A stretch of 5,073 nt of DNA from an uncultured Bacteroidales bacterium (GTDB lineage Bacteria; Bacteroidota; Bacteroidia; Bacteroidales; Paludibacteraceae): contig CALGHE010000128.1 of the NCBI GenBank assembly GCA_937915765.1, forward strand, positions 1-5,073, in the 5' to 3' direction. A program made the translations under genes and the position numbers. Below are positions 1-5,073 of this stretch, in pieces (position 1 is the stretch's first letter; each line of letters starts with the position of its first letter). Under the pieces are notes generated by a model, which saw only the letters and a list, made by a program, of their open reading frames with translations, ran no database searches and had not been told where the DNA came from.

Positions 1-2
1 AC

Positions 3-308
3 CTCATCAAGGACACTGAAAACCACTACCAGAACGTGCTTTTCATCCTTTGCAACCTCTGCGGACTCTACACGAAAGCTGAGTTTCACACCTCCAACGG
101 ACGTGTGGACATGACCATCGAGACACCCGATTATGTCTATATCTTCGAGTTCAAATATAACGGCACCGCCGAAGAGGCAATGACTCAAATCAAGGAGAAG
201 AACTATGCCCAGCCGTTCCTTGCAAGCGGCAAAAAGATTGCCCTGATTGGCGCGAACTTCAGCGGCGAGACAAGGAACATTGAGAAGTATTTGGAAGAGT
301 GGGTGTAA
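3..308 (+). CDS. PD-(D/E)XK nuclease-family protein with (off-window) AAA-ATPase-like part, C-terminal fragment
   Basis: The reading frame is open from the left edge (first full codon at base 3) to a TAA at 306-308, giving 101 codons of the C-terminus; a GTG at 36 is internal and not a credible start. The fragment has the PD-(D/E)XK core: an acidic residue in GRVDM (Asp at fragment residue 36), then the strand YIFEFK with Glu49 and Lys51, and then TQIKEKNY with Gln62 and Tyr68. These are the catalytic-type positions of the nuclease fold, so the domain looks intact. Families of this kind (Pfam AAA-ATPase_like plus PDDEXK_9, formerly DUF1703) carry a P-loop ATPase-like N-terminus of several hundred residues, which would lie off-window. 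They are very numerous in Bacteroidota genomes and their biological role is not established. The family call is from recall of the characteristic motif string. Nuclease activity is an inference from conserved residues. Confidence 0.85.
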   Translation, partial: LIKDTENHYQNVLFILCNLCGLYTKAEFHTSNGRVDMTIETPDYVYIFEFKYNGTAEEAMTQIKEKNYAQPFLASGKKIALIGANFSGETRNIEKYLEEWV

Positions 309-565
309 ATTACTACTTTGGCATCGTAGTCAAGAAAATTATGCACGGATACGTATTAATTTTTACAATATCAATTTATCTGTTCAATTGATAATATATA
401 CAACGATGCAATGATGCATTTTGTTGATGAGATTGTAGAAACACGTGAATTATCTGGATTTGTTAAATATAAAATTAAAGTTGCAAGATGTTGCAAGTGA
501 TTGTATTTCAGTGTAATATTAGGTAAAAATATAAAAGTAGGAAGATATGCGATTCTTTGATTCTT

Positions 566-651
566 AAATTCAACTTGATAATGTGCTTTTGGGGAGTGAA
601 AAATTGCTCGGCCTGATTTGCAATCCCACCTGTGTGGCTCAAGTTAAATTT
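566..651. repeat. 13-base inverted repeat enclosing a nested stem, possible structured RNA or leader
   Basis: The arms 566-578 (AAATTCAACTTGA) and 639-651 (TCAAGTTAAATTT) are reverse complements at 12 of 13 positions; the one mismatch is C571 against A646. Inside the 60-base loop is a second perfect inverted repeat, ATTGC (603-607) and GCAAT (620-624), flanked by GGGG at 591-594 and CCC at 625-627, which could add three pairs with a bulge, and a small CCAC/GTGG stem at 626-637. The element ends 44 bases before the proposed promoter box, so it may lie outside the ileS transcript. It could be a small RNA, a degenerate regulatory element, or a chance fold in AT-rich DNA. I do not recognise a known riboswitch class in it. 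Confidence 0.35.
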
Positions 652-695
652 CTTATTAAATTTTAAAATAAAATCTATCTATCAATATTTTTTGC

Positions 696-703
696 TAAAT
701 TTG
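696..703 (+). promoter_or_regulatory. Candidate Bacteroidota -7 promoter box for ileS
   Basis: TAAATTTG is an exact match to the TAnnTTTG -7 consensus of the primary sigma factor in Bacteroides-type bacteria, and the only exact match I found in the spacer on this strand. Transcription would start near base 710, leaving a leader of roughly 60 bases before the ATG at 772. The weak point is that no TTG-containing -33 element stands at the expected spacing (around 670-677). The sequence is AT-rich, so a chance match is possible. Confidence 0.4.
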
Positions 704-771
704 CGTTTTTGAGTGTGTTGGCTTTGGAAAAACATATTTTTTAAGGAAATAGAAACGAAATTTATATATCA

Positions 772-3700
772 ATGGGCAAGAAATTTGCAGAGTATTCAAA
801 TTTCAACCTCTCTGAGATAAACAAAGAGGTTTTGAAGCAGTGGGATGAGAAAGACATCTTCCGCAAGAGTGTAGAGACACGAGAAGGAGCTCCCTCTTTC
901 GTCTTTTTCGAAGGGCCTCCGTCGGCAAACGGTATGCCGGGCATTCACCATGTAATGGCACGTTCTATAAAGGACATCTTCTGCCGTTACAAATCGATGA
1001 AAGGTTTCCAGGTTAAGCGAAAAGCTGGCTGGGACACTCACGGTTTGCCGGTGGAACTTAGTGTGGAAAAGGAACTTGGCATTACAAAGGAGGATATCGG
1101 AAAGAAAATTTCTGTTGATGATTATAACGACGCGTGCCGCAAGAATGTGATGAAGTTCACACGTGAGTGGGAAGACCTGACTCGCAAGATGGGTTATTGG
1201 GTTGACATGAACGACCCTTACATCACGTATGACAACAAATATATAGAAACGCTCTGGTTTTTGCTTAAGGACTTGTATAAAAAAGGTTATTTGTACAAGG
1301 GCTACACAATTCAGCCATATTCGCCAGCGGCGGGCACTGGACTTAGTTCTCATGAGCTTAACCAGCCGGGCTGTTACAGAGATGTTAAGGACACTACTTG
1401 TGTGGCTCAGTTTAAGGCTAAGAGCGAGTTGCCTTCTGTTTCTGAAAAGTGGGGCGATGTTTATTTCCTTGCTTGGACTACTACGCCATGGACGCTATCT
1501 TCTAACACGGCTCTTTGTGTCGGACCGAAGATTAAATATGTGGCTGTGCAGTCTTACAATCCATATACGGGCGTGCCTGCAACTTTTGTGCTTGCAAAGG
1601 ATCTGCTGAACGCGCATTTCAATCCGAAGGCTGCCGACCTGGCGCTTGAAGACTATAAGCAGGGAGATAAGCTTGTGCCGTTCAAAGTGGTTGCTGAGTA
1701 CGACGGTTCGCAGCTTGTTGGGCTTGAGTATGAACAGCTTATAAAGTGGATCACGCCGGAAAATGCAGATAAGGCGTTCCGTGTGATTCCGGGAGACTAT
1801 GTGACAACTGAAGATGGTACTGGTATCGTTCACATCGCGCCTACGTTTGGCGCGGACGACGCAAAGGTGGCGAAGGATGCAGGTATTCCGCCTCTTCAGC
1901 TTGTTGACAAGTTCGGAAATCTACGTCCGTCTGTTGACCTGACCGGCAAGTTTTACTTGCTCGAAGATCTGGACGCAGACTATGTGAAGAGCCATGTCAA
2001 TGTTGATGAATACAAGAAGTTCGAAGGTCGTTTTGTAAAGAATGCGTATGACCCTAATCTGACTGAGAAGGACGAGACTCTTGATGTGGCTATCTGTATG
2101 GAGCTGAAGGTGAACAACCTTGCTTTCAAGATTGAAAAGCACACTCACAATTATCCTCATTGCTGGCGTACAGATAAGCCGGTGCTTTATTATCCGCTTG
2201 ATAGCTGGTTTATAAAGTCAACGGCTGCCCGCGACAAGATGATCGAGCTTAACAATACTATCAACTGGAAGCCTGAATCTACAGGTTCGGGACGTTTTGG
2301 AAAGTGGCTCGAAAATCTTAACGACTGGAACTTGTCGCGTTCTCGTTACTGGGGAACTCCGCTGCCTATCTGGCGTACGGAAGACGGAACGGAAGAGATG
2401 TGCATCGGCTCTGTAGAAGAACTTATCTCTGAGATTGAAAAGTCTATCGACAAAGGGTTCATGAAGGAAAATCCTTACAAGAACTTTAAGGTGGGCGACT
2501 ATTCTGCTGAAAATTACAGTGTTAAGAATATAGACTTACATCGTCCTTATGTGGACGGCATTGTGCTTGTCTCTCCTAAGGGTCAGCCGATGAAACGTGA
2601 GCTTGACCTTATTGACGTGTGGTTTGACTCTGGCGCTATGCCTTACGCTCAGCTGCATTATCCTTTTGAAAATAAGGAACTTGTAGATGGTGGTGTCCGC
2701 TTCCCTGCAGATTTTATTTCTGAAGGTGTTGACCAGACCCGCGGCTGGTTCTTTACACTTCACGCAATATCAACTATGGTGAAGGGCAGTGTGGCGTTTA
2801 AGAACGTTATTTCTAACGGTCTTGTGCTGGATAAGAACGGAAACAAGATGTCCAAGCGCCTTGGAAATGCGGTTGACGCTTTTGACACAATAGAGAAGTT
2901 TGGCTCCGACCCGTTGCGCTGGTATATGATTACAAATGCCTCTCCGTGGGATAACTTGAAGTTTGACACTGAAGGTATTGAAGAGGTTAGACGCAAGTTC
3001 TTCGGTACGTTGTACAATACTTATTCTTTCTTCGCTCTTTATGCAAATGTGGACTCGTTCGACTTTTCTCAGAAAGTGATTCCGTTGGAAGAGCGTCCGG
3101 AAATTGACCGCTGGATTATCTCGCTTCTTAATTCTCTTGTTAAGACGGTGGATGCTTGCTATGAAGATTATGAGCCTACAAAAGCCGGCCGCGCGATTGC
3201 AGATTTTGTTGGCGACAATCTGAGTAACTGGTACGTGCGCCTCAACCGTAAACGTTTCTGGGGTGGCACTTTGAATGATGATAAACTGGCGGCTTATCAG
3301 ACTCTTTACACTTGTCTTGAAACGGTGGCTCGCCTGATGGCGCCTATCGCTCCGTTCTTTGCAGACCGTCTGTTCCTTGACTTGAACAGCGCTACAGGGA
3401 AAGATAAGAGCGAGTCTGTGCATCTTGCTAAATTCCCTGAAGCGGACGAGTCTGTGATCGATAAGAATTTGGAGGCAAGAATGCAGCTTGCTCAGGAAAT
3501 ATCGTCTATGACCTTGGCTTTGCGCAAGAAGGTGAACATCAAGGTTCGTCAGCCGCTTGCTTCGATTATGATTCCTGTTCTTGACAGCTCTTTGCAGAAG
3601 AATGTTGAGGCTGTGAAGGATCTGATAATGAACGAGGTGAATGTCAAGGCTATAAACTTTGTTGACGATTCTGCCGGCATATTGGTTAAGCGTATCAAGC

Positions 3701-4206
3701 CTGACTTTAAGAAGCTTGGCCCTAAGTGCGGGAAGAATATGAAAGCTGTTGCGGCTATGTTGCAGGATCTTTCGCAAGAAGGCATTGCTGAGTTGGAAAA
3801 GAACGGACAGTATGTGCTTAACATATGCGACCAGCAGGTGGTTGTTGAAAAATGTGATGTGGAAATTCAGTCTGAGGATATTCCGGGCTGGCTTGTGGCG
3901 AGCAACGACAATCTAACAATCGCGCTTGATGTGACAATTACGGAAGAATTGCGCCAAGAAGGTGTTGCTCGTGAGTTTGTGAACCGTATTCAGAACATAC
4001 GTAAGGCAAATGGCTACGACATCACAGACAAGATTCTTGTCAAGATAGAGAAACTGGATGCGGTTAATGCTGCCGTGGAAGCCTTTGGTGACTATATCAG
4101 TTCGCAAACTCTTGCAAATGAGATAATCTTGGTTGACAAGATTGAAAACGCAACTGAACTCGATTTTGATGATTACAAGGTGAATATCTTTGTAGAGAAG
4201 GCGTAA
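772..4206 (+). CDS. ileS: Isoleucine--tRNA ligase (IleRS), type 2, with altered HIGH motif
   Basis: Cytoplasmic class I synthetase that activates isoleucine with ATP, charges tRNA-Ile, and hydrolyses mischarged valine. The 1144 residues are intact and of the size expected for the type 2 (eukaryote-like) branch. In order: Rossmann catalytic core from residue ~40, with the signature at 57-60 reading GIHH instead of HIGH; the Ile/ATP pocket segment GWDTHGLPVE (86-95); the CP1 editing domain (~190-465) with WTTTPWT (235-241), His354, and Asp363 aligning with the editing Asp342 of E. coli; core elements SRSRYWGTP (522-530), DVWFDSG (615-621) and EGVDQTRGWF (651-660); KMSKR at 692-696; the helical anticodon-binding domain (~775-870); and a C-terminal region to 1144 without the four-cysteine zinc site of type 1 enzymes. 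ATG 772 is the first start after an in-frame TAA at 742-744, and the N-terminus fits the family. There is no close Shine-Dalgarno (AAGGA at 743-747 is too far), as is usual in Bacteroidota. It is apparently monocistronic. Confidence 0.98.
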   Translation: MGKKFAEYSNFNLSEINKEVLKQWDEKDIFRKSVETREGAPSFVFFEGPPSANGMPGIHHVMARSIKDIFCRYKSMKGFQVKRKAGWDTHGLPVELSVEKELGITKEDIGKKISVDDYNDACRKNVMKFTREWEDLTRKMGYWVDMNDPYITYDNKYIETLWFLLKDLYKKGYLYKGYTIQPYSPAAGTGLSSHELNQPGCYRDVKDTTCVAQFKAKSELPSVSEKWGDVYFLAWTTTPWTLSSNTALCVGPKIKYVAVQSYNPYTGVPATFVLAKDLLNAHFNPKAADLALEDYKQGDKLVPFKVVAEYDGSQLVGLEYEQLIKWITPENADKAFRVIPGDYVTTEDGTGIVHIAPTFGADDAKVAKDAGIPPLQLVDKFGNLRPSVDLTGKFYLLEDLDADYVKSHVNVDEYKKFEGRFVKNAYDPNLTEKDETLDVAICMELKVNNLAFKIEKHTHNYPHCWRTDKPVLYYPLDSWFIKSTAARDKMIELNNTINWKPESTGSGRFGKWLENLNDWNLSRSRYWGTPLPIWRTEDGTEEMCIGSVEELISEIEKSIDKGFMKENPYKNFKVGDYSAENYSVKNIDLHRPYVDGIVLVSPKGQPMKRELDLIDVWFDSGAMPYAQLHYPFENKELVDGGVRFPADFISEGVDQTRGWFFTLHAISTMVKGSVAFKNVISNGLVLDKNGNKMSKRLGNAVDAFDTIEKFGSDPLRWYMITNASPWDNLKFDTEGIEEVRRKFFGTLYNTYSFFALYANVDSFDFSQKVIPLEERPEIDRWIISLLNSLVKTVDACYEDYEPTKAGRAIADFVGDNLSNWYVRLNRKRFWGGTLNDDKLAAYQTLYTCLETVARLMAPIAPFFADRLFLDLNSATGKDKSESVHLAKFPEADESVIDKNLEARMQLAQEISSMTLALRKKVNIKVRQPLASIMIPVLDSSLQKNVEAVKDLIMNEVNVKAINFVDDSAGILVKRIKPDFKKLGPKCGKNMKAVAAMLQDLSQEGIAELEKNGQYVLNICDQQVVVEKCDVEIQSEDIPGWLVASNDNLTIALDVTITEELRQEGVAREFVNRIQNIRKANGYDITDKILVKIEKLDAVNAAVEAFGDYISSQTLANEIILVDKIENATELDFDDYKVNIFVEKA
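940..951 (+). other. Swapped class I signature motif (GIHH in place of HIGH) in IleRS
   Basis: Codons GGC ATT CAC CAT encode Gly57-Ile58-His59-His60. The fixed landmarks EGPPSANG before it and the IKDI segment after it align this tetrapeptide directly with the canonical His-x-Gly-His of class I synthetases, so the first and third residues are exchanged while the fourth His is kept. The motif normally contacts ATP in the adenylation step. The rest of the active site (GWD, WGTP, KMSKR) is intact, so this is an alternative functional motif and not a decayed one. Similar GIHH sequences are, as I recall, usual in Bacteroidales IleRS. Confidence 0.93.
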
Positions 4207-4226
4207 GATATATACGAAAACTAAAG

Positions 4227-4259
4227 GAGGGTGTGTCATTTGATGCACCCTCTTTTTTT
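4227..4259 (+). terminator. Intrinsic terminator of ileS
   Basis: It starts 20 bases after the ileS stop. GAGGGTG (4227-4233) pairs with CACCCTC (4246-4252). The stem continues through two G-T wobble pairs and two Watson-Crick pairs to an ATTT loop (4238-4241), for 11 pairs in all. A run of seven T follows (4253-4259). The AAAG just before the stem could pair into the T run. Placement and form make this a convincing rho-independent terminator and indicate that ileS is the last or only gene of its transcript. Confidence 0.92.
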
Positions 4260-4281
4260 AGGAGACTATAACTTCGAGTAA

Positions 4282-4317
4282 ACTGCTGAGCGAAAGAAGG
4301 GAGCAGTGCGGGCACTG
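4282..4317. repeat. Two overlapping, mutually exclusive short inverted repeats
   Basis: ACTGCT (4282-4287) is the perfect complement of AGCAGT (4302-4307), with 14 bases between. CAGTGC (4304-4309) is the perfect complement of GCACTG (4312-4317), with GG between, or a 5-pair stem with a CGGG loop. The two share bases 4304-4307, so only one hairpin can form at a time. They lie past the ileS terminator and before any other plus-strand gene, so a role is not obvious; chance is possible. Confidence 0.3.
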
Positions 4318-4400
4318 TGACAGATTGACAATCAGTAAGTTGCCGAAATAAATCAAAATGTGTCTAAAAGTTTATCAACTCGCAATTTGTACACCTTAAT

Positions 4401-4440
4401 TATAAACTGTGAATTTATAGAACTCACCTATATAGAGTTC
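4401..4440 (-). terminator. Tandem weak hairpins downstream of the minus-strand nuclease-family gene
   Basis: Reading in the direction of the minus-strand gene, GAACTC/GAGTTC (4435-4440 with 4420-4425, 9-base loop) begins 11 bases after the TGA codon, and TATAAA/TTTATA (4414-4419 with 4401-4406, 7-base loop) follows directly. Both stems are perfect over 6 bases. There is no uninterrupted T run on the transcript strand, so this is at best a weak or rho-assisted terminator. The position right after the stop is the main support. Confidence 0.3.
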
Positions 4441-4450
4441 CGCACGCTTG

Positions 4451-5073
4451 TCAGTTCTCCAGCCGCTCAATCTTGCAGCTGTGCTCCTTCGTCTTCTCGT
4501 CGTAATTAATGCCTACGAAAAGCAGGTCGCCTTTGTAGTTGTTGAGAGCTTGACAATAGTTTTTGTCCTTTATTTGCTGCAAGGCACTTCCTGCGCTTTT
4601 GTTGTGTTTCAACTCTATCACCATTGCCGGAATGTTGGGCAGGTAAGGTATCAAAACCAAATCTGCGAAACCTTTGCCGGTTGGCAGTTCCTTGAAAAGT
4701 GTGTAACGAGTGTTGGCGTAAAAGTAAGCCAAGCAAATTGCGCTTTGGAAGCAATGCTCATCATTGTAAGTCAACGGGTTGGTAACCTCTGTGTGAGCTG
4801 CGTCGAGAGCCTTTGCCACTGCCTCCTCGTTGCCTTCGACGGTTGCGTCGAGAAGTTTTTTGGAGGCGTTGATGATTTCCATCAGTTTCTTGTAGTCGGG
4901 ACTCAATTTGACAGAACGCACCCACTCTTGCCGAACCTCCTCGTTGGGTATGCAGCAAGTTTTGTCTTCAAAATTATAATTCAGATAACCCAAGTGAATC
5001 AGATATGTGAACACATCATCCTTCGACTCAAACTTGTCCAAAGTGTTCAGGAACGAGCCGACATCCACCTCCA
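4451..5073 (-). CDS. PD-(D/E)XK nuclease-family protein with (off-window) AAA-ATPase-like part, C-terminal fragment
   Basis: The frame is open from the right edge (bases 5072-5073 belong to a cut codon) to a TGA at 4453-4451. A GTG at 5068-5066 is in frame but internal, since the preceding codon is sense and the family is much longer. About 206 codons remain. Counting from that GTG, residues 1-30 (VDVGSF, KDDVFTYLIHLGYL) are the linker typical of these proteins between the ATPase-like and nuclease parts. The nuclease domain follows, with the ERH/HCFQ helix around Glu104, Asp136 in GFADLVL, Glu152-Leu-Lys154 in VIELK, and Gln165 and Tyr171 in QQIKDKNY. Catalytic-type residues are all present. 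It matches the same family as the gene at the left edge (AAA-ATPase_like plus PDDEXK_9), but the two are divergent in sequence, so they are paralogues and not recent copies. Cellular role is not established. It converges on ileS. Confidence 0.88.
   Translation of the reverse strand, partial: EVDVGSFLNTLDKFESKDDVFTYLIHLGYLNYNFEDKTCCIPNEEVRQEWVRSVKLSPDYKKLMEIINASKKLLDATVEGNEEAVAKALDAAHTEVTNPLTYNDEHCFQSAICLAYFYANTRYTLFKELPTGKGFADLVLIPYLPNIPAMVIELKHNKSAGSALQQIKDKNYCQALNNYKGDLLFVGINYDEKTKEHSCKIERLEN

Larger units (their letters stand above)
309..771. other. AT-rich intergenic spacer upstream of ileS
   Basis: This 463-base gap is clearly richer in A and T than the genes on either side. I see no tRNA, rRNA or convincing protein gene. 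A 46-codon stretch without stops on the plus strand (360-500) contains an ATG at 411 that would give a 29-residue peptide beginning MMHFVDEIVETREL; it has no recognisable homology or ribosome binding site and is probably chance or a decayed gene remnant. Small repeats are present: a direct repeat of TTGCAAG at 481-487 and 491-497, and a weak hairpin at 401-426 (ATGCA/TGCAT and CAAC/GTTG arms). The larger inverted repeat at 566-651 and the promoter box at 696-703 are listed separately. No clear terminator follows the left gene; ACTAC/GTAGT at 312-330 is only a 5-base-pair stem without a T run. Confidence 0.6.
4260..4450. other. Intergenic spacer between the convergent ileS and nuclease-family genes
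   Basis: This 191-base spacer has no open frame of note and no tRNA. It carries two overlapping inverted repeats near 4282-4317 and two tandem ones at 4401-4440, each listed separately. No clear promoter box was found. Because both neighbouring genes end here, the region needs only terminators. Confidence 0.6.

Noticed and set aside
36..308. GTG at 36 as the start of a small stand-alone 90-residue protein
   Set aside because: The frame is open to the left edge and the preceding codons (DTENHYQN) fit the start of the nuclease domain of the larger family protein, so the gene is cut by the window edge and not short.
631..641. An 11-base match TGTGTGGCTCA between the spacer and ileS at about 1400
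   Set aside because: A single match of this length is expected about once by chance between a 460-base and a 4.5-kb sequence; the flanks do not extend it convincingly.
309..771. T-box or amino-acid responsive leader before ileS
   Set aside because: No T-box consensus or specifier-loop structure was seen, and such leaders are not typical for Bacteroidota synthetase genes.
796..1353. A 185-codon minus-strand open frame over the start of ileS
   Set aside because: Complement of the catalytic core of ileS; no family resemblance and no promoter or terminator arrangement that would fit it.
2770..3777. A 335-codon open frame on the minus strand within ileS
   Set aside because: It lies wholly antisense to a highly conserved synthetase, its translation is rich in basic and hydrophobic residues without any recognisable domain, and the codon pattern of ileS on the other strand explains the absence of stops.
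309..4450. CRISPR array, insertion sequence ends or attachment-site repeats in the spacers
   Set aside because: No regularly spaced repeats, transposase fragments, tRNA genes or matching terminal repeats were found in either spacer.
4506..4958. Two other open frames on the minus strand inside the right-hand nuclease-family gene
   Set aside because: They are shifted frames of the same strand, with Arg/Gln-rich translations typical of out-of-frame reading.

Overview
The window looks like a chromosomal segment from a Bacteroidota member, most likely order Bacteroidales (Bacteroides/Prevotella-like). Three things point there: the protein sequence of the isoleucyl-tRNA synthetase, the lack of a well-placed Shine-Dalgarno sequence before it, with a Bacteroidota-type TAnnTTTG promoter box upstream, and two flanking genes from a PD-(D/E)XK nuclease / AAA-ATPase-like family that is strongly multiplied in this phylum. 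The assignment is by recall of family sequences, not by a search.

Layout. Bases 3-308 (+) are the last ~101 codons of one PD-(D/E)XK family protein whose start lies off the left edge. Bases 309-771 are a visibly AT-rich spacer with no convincing gene; it holds a near-perfect 13-base inverted repeat around ~60 bases (566-651) and a likely -7 promoter box (696-703). Bases 772-4206 (+) are a complete, intact ileS of 1144 codons. A strong intrinsic terminator follows at 4227-4259. Bases 4260-4450 are a second spacer with several short inverted repeats and no gene. Bases 4451-5073 (-) are the C-terminal ~206 codons of a second PD-(D/E)XK family protein that runs off the right edge and points toward ileS.

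How the parts relate. ileS appears to be a stand-alone housekeeping unit: own promoter region, own terminator, no co-transcribed partner. The two flanking nuclease-family genes are distant paralogues of each other in inverted orientation, so ileS sits in a small island between them. The usual Bacteroidales downstream neighbours of ileS, a DksA/TraR-type zinc-finger gene and lspA, are absent here.

The most notable feature is inside ileS. The class I signature HIGH motif reads Gly-Ile-His-His (first and third positions swapped), the GXHH form described for mupirocin hyper-resistant type 2 IleRS enzymes. Apart from that and the structured spacer upstream, I see no evidence for a new multi-gene system in this window.
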